The position numbers were made by a program, and so were the translations under genes. DNA of 64,000 nucleotides, from contig CALMXZ010000011.1 of NCBI GenBank assembly GCA_937873495.1, forward strand, positions 280,808 through 344,807, written 5' to 3'. The DNA comes from an uncultured Trueperaceae bacterium. GTDB taxonomy: Bacteria; Deinococcota; Deinococci; Deinococcales; Trueperaceae. Each line of letters starts with the position of its first letter. Position 1 is the first letter of the stretch. Positions 34,662-42,966 of the stretch are shown piece after piece. Below the pieces are notes generated by a model. It was not told the DNA's origin. It saw nothing but the letters and a program-made list of their open reading frames with translations, and did no database searches.

Positions 34662-35891
34662 ATGACCCGCACCGCGCGTCGCATCGCCGGGGCCTCCCGC
34701 CCCGAACGGCTCGTCTTGCACCTCGTCATCGCCCTCCTCATCCTCCCGAGTTCCCTGGCGTTCGCTCAACTGCCCGCGTACCTGCAGGTCGGTTCACGAC
34801 TCACGTGGGACGGGGGCGGTTCGAGCCTGCAGGGCAGCCGCCTGGTGCCCGACCCGAACGGCTGGATCTGGCAGAACGAGCAGTGGAACAGGGTCGAGGG
34901 CACGTACGGCGGCGGCGGCGTCGGGCTGATCCAGATCGACATCCTGTCCGCCGGGCCCGAGGGCATCGTCGGCGACGTGCGGTCCTACCTCAACACCGAC
35001 CTGCAGTCCGGGGTCTACGCCCTGAGCGGCGTCGACGCGGTGGTCGGCGACCAGAACGGCCTGAGCACCTACTGGGTCGCGCCGGCGCGGCTGGCGGGGC
35101 TCCAGACCGGCTGGGACGGCATGACGCGCGTGTGGCGCGGACCGCGGGTCATCAACGGAGCCCAGTACGACACCGTCTCCATCGCGACGCTGGCCCAGGG
35201 TAGTTACTCGAGCAACACCTACGACGTCGCCACCGGACTGCTGCTCTTCGGCGGCACGATGGACGCCCAGCCGGGCGTGATGGCCACCGATCCCAACGGG
35301 ACGGTGGTGTTCCAGAACCAAGGGGCCGTCAGCTACAGCCACCAGCTCTTCCTCGGCGTCCGGCAGCTCCAGGTGCCCTGGGCCGGTCGGCCGGCACCCG
35401 ACTGGGCGGCGCCCGGGTTGACGCTCGTCTACCAGGGCCAGAGCCGCGCGGAACTCGGGGGCGGCGGCGGGCTGCCGCCGCTGCCCGGCTCGGCGATGGC
35501 CATCAGCTACGCGTTCACCCAACGCGTAGGCGGCGCTCTCCTCGGCTACCAGGTCTCCCAACTGGCCACCACCCAGGGGCTGCCGCCCGACCAGGTCACG
35601 TTGGCGCGCGCCTTCGGCAGCGCCGCCATGGACGGCCTATGGGTGGCGCCGGACGTGCTCGGCAGGCTGCAGGCCGGTCAGGTCATCGACCAGGACCCGT
35701 TCACGGGCATGCAGACGTACTTCGGCGGCGTGCAGAACGGCGGCGCGGTCGTCGTGTACCAGGGCCGTGGCGACATGCTCGAGAACTACTACGACCCGAA
35801 CTCGGGCTTCCTGGTGTACACCCGCTACCGCAAGCAGGCCGCGAACGTCGGCTTCCAGGTGAACGAGCTCTGGTACACGGGCACGCAGTGA
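34662..35891 (+). CDS. Secreted protein with internal duplication, unknown function
   Basis: 409 aa. Signal peptide (LHLVIALLILPSSLAFAQ). The mature part looks like two related beta-rich halves: VGSRLTWDGGGSSLQG with YWVAPARLAGLQTGWDGM, and PGLTLVYQGQSRAELG with LWVAPDVLGRLQAGQVIDQD. Both halves share the WVAP..L..LQ.G pattern. I do not recognise a family. ATG 34662 is supported by TAGCAT at 5 nt and by the signal peptide. Expression may be strong, given repeated promoters upstream. Confidence 0.75.
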   Translation: MTRTARRIAGASRPERLVLHLVIALLILPSSLAFAQLPAYLQVGSRLTWDGGGSSLQGSRLVPDPNGWIWQNEQWNRVEGTYGGGGVGLIQIDILSAGPEGIVGDVRSYLNTDLQSGVYALSGVDAVVGDQNGLSTYWVAPARLAGLQTGWDGMTRVWRGPRVINGAQYDTVSIATLAQGSYSSNTYDVATGLLLFGGTMDAQPGVMATDPNGTVVFQNQGAVSYSHQLFLGVRQLQVPWAGRPAPDWAAPGLTLVYQGQSRAELGGGGGLPPLPGSAMAISYAFTQRVGGALLGYQVSQLATTQGLPPDQVTLARAFGSAAMDGLWVAPDVLGRLQAGQVIDQDPFTGMQTYFGGVQNGGAVVVYQGRGDMLENYYDPNSGFLVYTRYRKQAANVGFQVNELWYTGTQ

Positions 35892-35898
35892 GCCTCGG

Positions 35899-36153
35899 CT
35901 AAGTAGGGCCGCCGTCGTCCTCGGTCGCGCCGGCCAGGCCTCGCCGGCGCAGTTCGGCCTGCACCGACGCCAGATCACCGTAGGTGACCAGCGGCGCGGA
36001 GCCGCTGATGACCCTGCGTTCGAGGCTGGCGCACAGCTCCGCCAGCTCCTCGCCGTTCAATGAGCCGAGGTCCTGCCTGGCCTCGGTCGCTGCTGCTCGA
36101 CCGCCATCGGACCGGTTCGGCTCCTCGAAGACCCCCACGCTGTCAACTTCCAT
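35899..36153 (-). CDS. Small hypothetical protein
   Basis: 84 aa, hydrophilic. The C-terminal half is helical (LNGEELAELCASLERRV, then YGDLASVQAELRRRG) after a flexible acidic start. ATG 36153 has TAGTCT at 7 nt upstream, matching the leaderless pattern of neighbouring genes, which supports it as real. No family recognised. Confidence 0.5.
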   Translation of the reverse strand: MEVDSVGVFEEPNRSDGGRAAATEARQDLGSLNGEELAELCASLERRVISGSAPLVTYGDLASVQAELRRRGLAGATEDDGGPT

Positions 36154-36160
36154 GGCGCGC

Positions 36161-36166
36161 AGACTA
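36161..36166 (-). promoter_or_regulatory. -10 box for leaderless small-protein transcript
   Basis: TAGTCT on the minus strand, 7 nt before ATG 36153. Confidence 0.4.
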
Positions 36167-36291
36167 CCGCCGCCCCGCTTAATGCCGACTTAAGAGCACC
36201 GTCAGGCCGTCCGTCGCAGAGTGAACGCCGGGAGCGCCCAGCTTATACTCGGCCCCACGAAGCCACGGAGCGCGAACCTCCTGGAGCGAAC

Positions 36292-39060
36292 ATGCTCAGT
36301 GTCCGGCCTACGGCAACCTCCTTCCACCTGCGCCGAACCAGGCTGCTGGAGCGCATGCCGGACGAGCCTGGCTTCATGGTCTGGCTCGAAGCGCCGTACG
36401 GCTACGGGAAGAGCGTCCTGGCAGGCCAGTGGGCCGAGGAGCTCGAGGGCGACGGCTGGCGCGTCGCGTGGCTCGCGCTCGCGGGCCGCGACCCGCGCGC
36501 CCTGCTGGCACAACGGCTCTCCCTCCCGGCCCCCGCGCCGTGGGGGGTCATCGACGAGGAGCTGTGGCGCCAACCGACCCTCCTGGTGCTGGAAGACCTG
36601 CAGGGCAGCGAAGACCTGGCGCCCGTCCTCCAGCATCACCCCGGGCTGGTGCTCCTCGCGAGCCGCGGCCCCCTCCCCTACCCCGAGCTACCGAAGCTGC
36701 GCACGCAAGGGCGGCTGCTGCACCTCACGAGCGAGCAGCTCGCGTTCCAGGAGGACGAGGCCGCCGAGCTCTTCGAGGACCGGGAGCGCGGCCACGAGGC
36801 ATGGCGTCTCACGCGGGGCTGGTCGCTGCCGCTGCATTTCGCAGCGCTGACGGGCGACCTCCCGCAGCAGGCGACCCTCCTGGAGGGCGTGAAGAGGAGC
36901 GTGAGCGAACGCGCATGGCGTGAGCTGATGTTCCTCGCCACCGTCGACTTCCTCCCCAAGCAGGCGGCGGTCGCGGCCACCGGCGACCTCGCGCGCTCCG
37001 GGTTCCTCCAGACCCTCACGGACGGCTACCGCCTGCATCCGCTCATCGCCGAGAGCGTCCTCGGGGCGCACGGCGCCCAGGTGCACTCCGCCCTCGAGGA
37101 GCAAGCCCAGCGGCTCGACCCCGCGCGGCGCGGCGCGGCCTGCGAGCGCGCCCGCTTCCTGGCCGGGCTGAAGGACGTCATCGTGGGTGGCGACGGCGCC
37201 GCCGTGGCTGTGGACGCCCCGGAGGCCTTCCTCAGGTGGGACGCGTCCGTACCCCCCAGTCCCGAGCTGGAACGGCGCGCGCACGTCACGCTCGCGCGCT
37301 TGGCGCTCGGCCGCTTCGATGAAGCGTTGGACGACGCGCGCGAGCTCGCCACGAGCGGCGCGTTGGCGCCGCGGCTGCGGTCGCTCATCGCCAGCCAGAC
37401 GCTCTCCGGCCTCGGCGGGGTCAAGCGCTTCGCCCAGGCCGCCGAGTTCAGCGCCATGGCGCTCGCCCTCCTCGACGAGCTCGCGCCACAGGAGGCCGGG
37501 GCGATCCTGAGAGGGCTCGGCCTCGTCGCCTTCGCGCAAGGCGACTACCGCGAGGCGGAGCGGAGCTTCCGCGCCGCGCTCGCCAAGTTTCAGGCGGCCG
37601 ACGGGAGCAAACAGCAGACGACCGCGGCGTTGGTCACCCGGGCCAACCTCGCGAGCACGCTGTGGGAGCTCCACGGCGACCCGCACGAGCTGCTGGCCGA
37701 GGTGCGCGAGGTCGCCTCCGCTCCGGGTCTCGACGACGGAGCGTTCGTGACGTTCAAGCAGAACCTGGCCGTCGCTCAGGCGTTCGTCTGCGACGAGGTC
37801 GGTGCCCTCGAGGCCACGCGGGCGGCCGCCACCAAGGCGCGCGACTACGGGGCGGTCGTAGTGAACTCGATGCTCGCGTACTTCGAAGGGGACACGGCGG
37901 TCTTCCCCACCCTGCTGGCCGGGGCGCGCAAGTGGGAGCGGTTCGAGCTCTGCGAACGCGTCAGCGCGCTATGGCTCCGCGCGTTGCGCCGCGCCGGCGA
38001 CCTCGACGCGGCCGTCGACCTGCAGGAGGCCCTCGAGGTAGGACCCTTCACGAAGCTCGAGCTCGTATGGGCGTACGAGCGGCGCGGCGAACGCGCGCGG
38101 GCGAGGGAACTGCTCGAGGAGACGCGCGGCGCCTACCAGTACCGCGAGTTCCGCCTCCACTGGCACGCGGCCGCCTACTTGGTCGAACGCAGCCACGAGC
38201 AGCTCGACGCCATCCTCGAGCTGAGCACCAGCCGCGAGGGGATGCTCATCTACACCGGCGTGCCGCTCACCGCGCTGCCCCACGACCGGCCCGAGCTCGC
38301 CCGCGCCTACCCCCTCGCCGAGGTCCTCGCCTCCGGTTGGACGGAGGCCGTCCGCCTGCGCCTCGGCGACGTCCCGCCGCTGGAGGTGAAGCTCCTGGGC
38401 GAGGTGAGCGTCCTCCGCCTGGGAGAGCCGGTGCCCCTCACCGACCGCCAGCGCGAGCTGGTCACCTTGCTCGCCTTGGGAACCGGGCGCGAGGCGATCG
38501 CCGAGGAGATGTGGCCGGACACCGACCAGAAGAAGCAGCGCAACAACCTCGGCGTCCAGCTCAACATGCTGCGCAAGCTGGTGGAGCCGTGGGGCGTGAC
38601 GACCTACCTGCTGGAGAGCAGCCTGACGCGCTTCGAGTCGGACCATGCGCAGCTAGGCTCGGCGCTCGCCCGCGGCGACGCGGAAGCGGTGAGCGCGCTC
38701 TACCGCGGTCCGCTCGCGCCGGGTGTCGACGTCGGCACCGTGGTCGAGGAGCGCCTCAACCTGCGCGAGCGCGTCCTGGATGTCCTGCTGGCCGGCGCCG
38801 AGGCGAGCGCCGCCGCTGCCAACGGACCGGACGGCGCCCAGAAGGTCGAGGACGCCGTCCGTTACCTGAAGCGCCTGCTCGAGCTCGAACCCCTGCATGA
38901 GGAGGCCGTGCAAGCGCTGCTCGGCCTCCTCATGCAGCTCGGGCGCCGCCGGGACGCGCAGCGCACGCTGGAGCGCTTCGCCCAGCTCCTGCGCCTGGAG
39001 ACCGGGCTGGAGCCGCAACCCCGCACGCTCGCCTTGCTCGGCAAGGCGGCCGTCGGCTAA
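36292..39060 (+). CDS. Large MalT/SARP-type regulator: STAND ATPase, TPR, winged helix, BTAD
   Basis: 922 aa. Order: STAND/AAA-like ATPase with Walker A in LEAPYGYGKS (about 33-42) and Walker-B-like LLVLEDLQG; a helical TPR middle (about 310-680, e.g. FAQGDYREAERSFRAALAKF); then an OmpR-type winged helix (VKLLGEVSVLRLGEPVPLTD, IAEEMWPDTDQKKQRNNLGV) and a bacterial transcription-activation domain with ALLGLLMQLGRRRDAQRTLE. SARP proteins such as AfsR carry winged helix and BTAD first; here they are last. TATACT (36244-36249) is a likely -10, and CTGGAG precedes ATG 36292. Target genes unknown; the adjacent secreted proteins are candidates. Confidence 0.82.
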   Translation: MLSVRPTATSFHLRRTRLLERMPDEPGFMVWLEAPYGYGKSVLAGQWAEELEGDGWRVAWLALAGRDPRALLAQRLSLPAPAPWGVIDEELWRQPTLLVLEDLQGSEDLAPVLQHHPGLVLLASRGPLPYPELPKLRTQGRLLHLTSEQLAFQEDEAAELFEDRERGHEAWRLTRGWSLPLHFAALTGDLPQQATLLEGVKRSVSERAWRELMFLATVDFLPKQAAVAATGDLARSGFLQTLTDGYRLHPLIAESVLGAHGAQVHSALEEQAQRLDPARRGAACERARFLAGLKDVIVGGDGAAVAVDAPEAFLRWDASVPPSPELERRAHVTLARLALGRFDEALDDARELATSGALAPRLRSLIASQTLSGLGGVKRFAQAAEFSAMALALLDELAPQEAGAILRGLGLVAFAQGDYREAERSFRAALAKFQAADGSKQQTTAALVTRANLASTLWELHGDPHELLAEVREVASAPGLDDGAFVTFKQNLAVAQAFVCDEVGALEATRAAATKARDYGAVVVNSMLAYFEGDTAVFPTLLAGARKWERFELCERVSALWLRALRRAGDLDAAVDLQEALEVGPFTKLELVWAYERRGERARARELLEETRGAYQYREFRLHWHAAAYLVERSHEQLDAILELSTSREGMLIYTGVPLTALPHDRPELARAYPLAEVLASGWTEAVRLRLGDVPPLEVKLLGEVSVLRLGEPVPLTDRQRELVTLLALGTGREAIAEEMWPDTDQKKQRNNLGVQLNMLRKLVEPWGVTTYLLESSLTRFESDHAQLGSALARGDAEAVSALYRGPLAPGVDVGTVVEERLNLRERVLDVLLAGAEASAAAANGPDGAQKVEDAVRYLKRLLELEPLHEEAVQALLGLLMQLGRRRDAQRTLERFAQLLRLETGLEPQPRTLALLGKAAVG

Positions 39061-39743
39061 GGCGCCCCGTAGTAAGGGGTCCGGCTCCCGTCAGGGTTGA
39101 CCTGGTACCACACGTTGAAGGCAGGATCGAAGACGAGCGGTAGACCGGCCGGCGTCTGGTAGTAGTAGTTCTGGCTGGGGGCGTATGGCAGGTCGTACGT
39201 GGTCCCTGTGGTGGGGTCCGTGTACTGAGCCTCCTCGCGGATGACGGTGCGGTTGAAGTCGGCGACGCCCGCCTCCTGCGACTGCTGCTGCTGCCACCAG
39301 GCGGCGAAGGCCGCGTCGTTGGCCGCATCGCGCTGCTTCACGCCCGCCATCCAGGCGTCGAAACTCGCCTGCTGGCTGGCCTGCGCCGCCTTCGAGCCTT
39401 GATAGGCCAGCTGACAGTCGAGCGGGTACTGCTGGCAGTGGATCGCCTGCCCCATCTGCAGCGCGTACGAGTCGGGCGACGTCATGTCGCCGGTGGTCTT
39501 CCGATAGAGGTCGATGAAGTACTTGTTGTACTCGTTCAACTTCGCCTGGATCTGCTGACCGATGAGGTCCATCTGCGCCATCGGATCGAGGTTGGCGTTG
39601 TACATGCCGCCCATGGTGGGGTCGTACTGGTAGCCGTACGGGTAGCCGGTCGGGTAGCCGTACGGATAGTACTGACCGGCGGCGAGGCCGATGACAGCTG
39701 CGCAGAGCAGCGCCAGCGCGCCCCTTCTTCCTACCTCGCTCAT
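39057..39743 (-). CDS. Secreted Tyr/Gly/Gln-rich protein
   Basis: 228 aa. Signal peptide ALALLCAAVIGLAAG, then a Tyr-Pro-Gly tract (YPYGYPTGYPYGYQYDP), then a helical region rich in Gln, Ala and Trp (ASFDAWMAGVKQRDAANDAA), ending with a beta part (YYYQTPAGLPLVFDPAFNVW). No family recognised. ATG 39743 overlaps the stop of the upstream secreted gene by four nt, so they form an operon. Its stop codon overlaps that of the converging regulator gene. Confidence 0.72.
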   Translation of the reverse strand: MSEVGRRGALALLCAAVIGLAAGQYYPYGYPTGYPYGYQYDPTMGGMYNANLDPMAQMDLIGQQIQAKLNEYNKYFIDLYRKTTGDMTSPDSYALQMGQAIHCQQYPLDCQLAYQGSKAAQASQQASFDAWMAGVKQRDAANDAAFAAWWQQQQSQEAGVADFNRTVIREEAQYTDPTTGTTYDLPYAPSQNYYYQTPAGLPLVFDPAFNVWYQVNPDGSRTPYYGAP

Positions 39744-40651
39744 GGCGTGGGCTGGTTGGAGGTCTTCTGGAGCATGTAGGTCGTGTCGCCGATGTCGAGC
39801 ATCGTGTAACCGCCGTCCTCGTAGACCCAGAACTCGAACTGGTTGCCTTGGCCGTGGACCGACCCGTCGTCGTCGACGTGCGCCTGGAACTGGTAGCGCT
39901 GCCCCTGGTCCTGGATGTAGCCGACGTAGCCGCCCTGCGCGCTCTGCATCGAGAGCACGAACGCGCCGTTGTTGCCGACGTAGGTGCCGGTCATGTCGGC
40001 GGTCTGCATGCCGAAGCCGGGCTGCGTCGGCATACCGGGCTGCGTCGGCGTACCAGGCTGGGTGGGCTGGGTGCCGAAGCCGGGTTGGGTCGGCATACCG
40101 GGCTGCGTGGGCATACCAGGCTGAGTCGGCATGCCAGGTTGGGTGCCGAAACCCGGCTGCGTCGGCATGCCAGGTTGCGTCGGCATGCCCGGCTGGGTGG
40201 GCATGCCCGGTTGGGTTGGCATGCCGGGTTGGGTGCCGACGCCGGGGTTGACCGGCACGGCTCCGGGCGGCGGGGTCGGGAAGCCCGTCTGAGCGCCGCC
40301 CTGGCGCTGCAGGAGCATGACCTGCCCCTGTCCGACGGGTTGACCGTTCGGTCCCATCTCGTAGAACTGGATCTGCAGCATGGAGCCGTCAGGGCTGACC
40401 TGCGCCTGGAACCCGAGCACGCCCTGCTGCGACTGCACGGCGCCGTACGCGTACTGCCCGTCCGCCTGCCCCTGCAGCGGGAACTGGCCGTTGCCCGTGA
40501 CGACGGCGCCGGACAACGCCCCGTTCTGGGCCTGCTGGAACGCGATGCTTATGCCGTTGGCCTGGTCGACGAAGGTCCCGTTGAACTGCTGGGCGAGCGC
40601 CGACGTGAGGGACATGGCCAGGGCCACGAAGACTAAGGTGCGGATGCGCAC
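39740..40651 (-). CDS. Secreted two-domain protein with a PTQPGM-repeat linker
   Basis: 303 aa. Signal peptide (TLVFVALAMSLTSALAQ). Two related beta domains (FNGTFVDQANGISIAFQQAQ and MTGTYVGNNGAFVLSMQSAQ both start the same way) are joined by about 80 residues of the hexapeptide PTQPGM with occasional PGFGTQ units. The linker should be an extended, flexible spacer. GTG 40651 follows AAGGAGGA, an unusually strong ribosome site for this window. It precedes the Tyr-rich gene with a four-nt overlap. Function unknown; a surface or matrix role is inference. Confidence 0.78.
   Translation of the reverse strand: MRIRTLVFVALAMSLTSALAQQFNGTFVDQANGISIAFQQAQNGALSGAVVTGNGQFPLQGQADGQYAYGAVQSQQGVLGFQAQVSPDGSMLQIQFYEMGPNGQPVGQGQVMLLQRQGGAQTGFPTPPPGAVPVNPGVGTQPGMPTQPGMPTQPGMPTQPGMPTQPGFGTQPGMPTQPGMPTQPGMPTQPGFGTQPTQPGTPTQPGMPTQPGFGMQTADMTGTYVGNNGAFVLSMQSAQGGYVGYIQDQGQRYQFQAHVDDDGSVHGQGNQFEFWVYEDGGYTMLDIGDTTYMLQKTSNQPTP
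40010..40245. repeat. 18-bp minisatellite encoding PTQPGM repeats
   Basis: About a dozen degenerate copies of an 18-bp unit, all in frame inside the secreted two-domain gene. Such arrays change length by slippage or recombination. Confidence 0.8.
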
Positions 40652-40735
40652 GGTCTCCTCCTTAACGTGACCAAAGGTTAGGAGAGGCATGCTTAAATCC
40701 CGCTTAATAGCGCCGCGGCCGTCGCGGGCCGCCTG

Positions 40736-42202
40736 TCACACGCCGATCAGCGAGACCACGAAGAGCAACCCTAGCTGCGCGCCGAACGTCCAGCCGGGCA
40801 CCCCGAAGGCCGCCAGCACGAAGGCGGGCAACGCGGCGAGGAGCGCGGCGACGAGCTGCGCCTCCCAGCGCGCGGCACCGGTGCCGCTCCAGGAGCCGTA
40901 CTTCTCCACCACCAACAAGACGGTCAGCACGAGCACCACGCCGGAGAACAGGCCACCGGCGGCGTCCCCGAGCAGGATACTGGCGGCGAGCAGCGCGAAC
41001 ACGATGACGCCGGCGGCCGGAGCCACCCTGCCGAGGGTGCGCGAGTAAGGGTCGACGGGCGCCACCCCGATGGAGAACTCGGGGCCCAGCAGCGCGGTGC
41101 CGGCGCGGGCGACGAGGAGCGCGGCCGCGAACACGGCCAATGGGCCGCCGAACAGGCTCCCGAGCGCGCCGCCGGACGGCTGAGCCGCGCCGAGCGTGCC
41201 CGCCCCGCCGCCGGCGCCGATCATGGCGGCCAGGCCGCCGGCGAGGAGCGCGAGGCAGAGCGTCATGGCCTGCCGCCACCATGGGGCGCGCCAGAAGTGC
41301 GTCAGCGCGCGCCAAGCGAACGCCCGCCAGACCGGCGCCTCGGCTGCCGGCAGCGGTAGCGACCGGTTCGGTCTGGTGGCGCCAGGGGTGTCGTAGAGGG
41401 CGGCCAGGAGGCGCCTGCGCTCCCCGCCGTCGGCCGCCGCCTGACGGATGAACCCGGCCATGCCGGCCATCAGCTGCATCAGGCGCATGGCCTGCAGTTG
41501 GGTGAGGACGAGGCTCTGCGAGGCGAAGCGCGGGGGCCACTCCTCCGCCAACGACGACCTGACGGACGCAAGGCCAAGCGCGACGATGGCGATGGGGGCG
41601 ACGAGCACGACGGGCGAGGCGCCGAGGAGCGCGTCGGCGAAGCCGTACGGCACGGCGCTGAGGACGATGCCGAGCAGCGCGACGTGCCAAGCGCGTAGGC
41701 CGACCGCCCGGTAGGCGTACACGAGCCAAGCGGCGCAGAGCCGGGCCACCAGGACGAGCCCGATGACGGGAGCGGCGAACGGGGTCGTTTGCCAGAACAG
41801 CGCCGGAGCGAGGGCCGTCCAGCCGAGACCGATGACGACACCCACGGCGCAGGCGCCTACCGCCTTGAGCATGAACCGCCACCGCAGCGCCGCCCACGGC
41901 GGCACGGGGGCCAGGCCGAGGCGGAACAGGTCGCGCCGGTCGAGGATGAGCGGCGGTGCCCGCCTGGCGAGTATCACGCTCGCGAACAGGAGCGCGAGGA
42001 CCCCGACGAGGTACGGCCGCGGGCCGGCGAGCGGCGCGGCGAGCGGCGTGAGGGTCTCGAGGCCGGCGATCACGAACACTACGAGCCAAACGATCAGGTA
42101 GACGATCGTCCACCAGCCGACGGCGCGGCCTACCCAGTCGCGATAAGCGCGCATGGCGCGCCCGACCGTGCGGCTGCGCAGGAAAGCGACGCCGGCGATC
42201 AC
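40736..42202 (-). CDS. ABC-2-type exporter permease
   Basis: 488 aa with about 10-12 hydrophobic helices (e.g. TIVYLIVWLVVFVIAGLETL, YLVGVLALLFASVILARRA, VVLVLTVLLVVE). It is the membrane partner of the ATPase directly upstream, whose stop codon its GTG start overlaps by four nt. ABC-2 exporters move drugs, lipids or polysaccharides; this divergent permease gives no substrate hint. The central loop with WRAFAWRALTHFWRAPWWRQ probably contacts the ATPase. Confidence 0.82.
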   Translation of the reverse strand: MIAGVAFLRSRTVGRAMRAYRDWVGRAVGWWTIVYLIVWLVVFVIAGLETLTPLAAPLAGPRPYLVGVLALLFASVILARRAPPLILDRRDLFRLGLAPVPPWAALRWRFMLKAVGACAVGVVIGLGWTALAPALFWQTTPFAAPVIGLVLVARLCAAWLVYAYRAVGLRAWHVALLGIVLSAVPYGFADALLGASPVVLVAPIAIVALGLASVRSSLAEEWPPRFASQSLVLTQLQAMRLMQLMAGMAGFIRQAAADGGERRRLLAALYDTPGATRPNRSLPLPAAEAPVWRAFAWRALTHFWRAPWWRQAMTLCLALLAGGLAAMIGAGGGAGTLGAAQPSGGALGSLFGGPLAVFAAALLVARAGTALLGPEFSIGVAPVDPYSRTLGRVAPAAGVIVFALLAASILLGDAAGGLFSGVVLVLTVLLVVEKYGSWSGTGAARWEAQLVAALLAALPAFVLAAFGVPGWTFGAQLGLLFVVSLIGV

Positions 42203-42840
42203 GCGCGTAACGTGCCGTCTACGAGCTCGAGCCTCCGCGCCTCGAGAACACTCTCGAGGTCGCGCTGATGGCCGGTCAGCAGCACCGCGCCCCCGGCCGC
42301 GCCGCGCGCCTGCAGCCCGGCGGCCAGCAGCTCTTGCGAGGCGATGTCCAAGCCGTTGAACGGCTCATCGAGGATGGTGAGGGGCAGCTCCAACCCCAAC
42401 GCCAGCGAGAGCGCGAGCTTCTGGCGCATGCCGCGGGAGTGCGTGCCGGGGTACTCGTCAAGGCGCGCTTCCAGACCGAAGGCGCCGAGCCACTCGAGCG
42501 CCCTGGCGTCGGCGTCGGGCCGGTCGTACAGGATGGCGTTGAGGCGAGCGTGCTCGCGCAGGGTCAGGTCCTCGTAGAGCGCCGGGTCGTCCGGCGAGAA
42601 GACGAACTTGGAGCGGGCGCTCATGCTGCGGTTCGGTCGGCCGAAGATCTCGACCTCGCCGTTGCTCGGCAGCAGCCCGATGACCGCGCGCAGCAGCGTG
42701 CTCTTGCCCGCCCCGTTCGGCCCGACCAAGAGCGCAACTTCGCCAGCGGCCAGTCGGAAGGTCACCTCGTCGAGGACGCTCACGCCGGCGAGGCGCACGC
42801 GCAGGTCGACGACGTTCAGCGGCGCGGGATCGGCAGACAT
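42199..42840 (-). CDS. ABC transporter ATP-binding protein
   Basis: 213 aa. Walker A GPNGAGKST, signature HSRGMRQKLALSLAL (usual LSGGMRQK with Ser-Arg in place of Gly-Gly), Walker B LTILDEPFNGLD and switch His in TGHQRD. Of the CcmA-like exporter class. It pairs with the downstream ABC-2 permease. ATG 42840 is 6 nt after TACAGT, a leaderless start; a longer reading to 42945 would include the promoter and lacks homology. Confidence 0.9.
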   Translation of the reverse strand: MSADPAPLNVVDLRVRLAGVSVLDEVTFRLAAGEVALLVGPNGAGKSTLLRAVIGLLPSNGEVEIFGRPNRSMSARSKFVFSPDDPALYEDLTLREHARLNAILYDRPDADARALEWLGAFGLEARLDEYPGTHSRGMRQKLALSLALGLELPLTILDEPFNGLDIASQELLAAGLQARGAAGGAVLLTGHQRDLESVLEARRLELVDGTLRA

Positions 42841-42846
42841 ACGGGC

Positions 42847-42852
42847 ACTGTA
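42847..42852 (-). promoter_or_regulatory. -10 box for leaderless ABC-2 operon
   Basis: TACAGT on the minus strand, 6 nt before ATG 42840. Confidence 0.5.
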
Positions 42853-42966
42853 CCAACCGACCGGCCCGCGGCCGCGAGCGGCCTGCCCGCCGGGCCGGCC
42901 ACACCGTTCTAGTACAACGCCCATGGCACCAGCCCAGCCGACCAACCGCTACGTGAGAATCGAGGC

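Noticed and set aside
36154..36183. CTTAA inverted pair near 36177 as an operator
   Set aside because: Only 5 bp per arm with a 7-nt gap; expected by chance.
40010..40245. Short regular repeats that could look like a CRISPR array
   Set aside because: Repeats are contiguous 18-bp units with no unique spacers and encode PTQPGM in frame.
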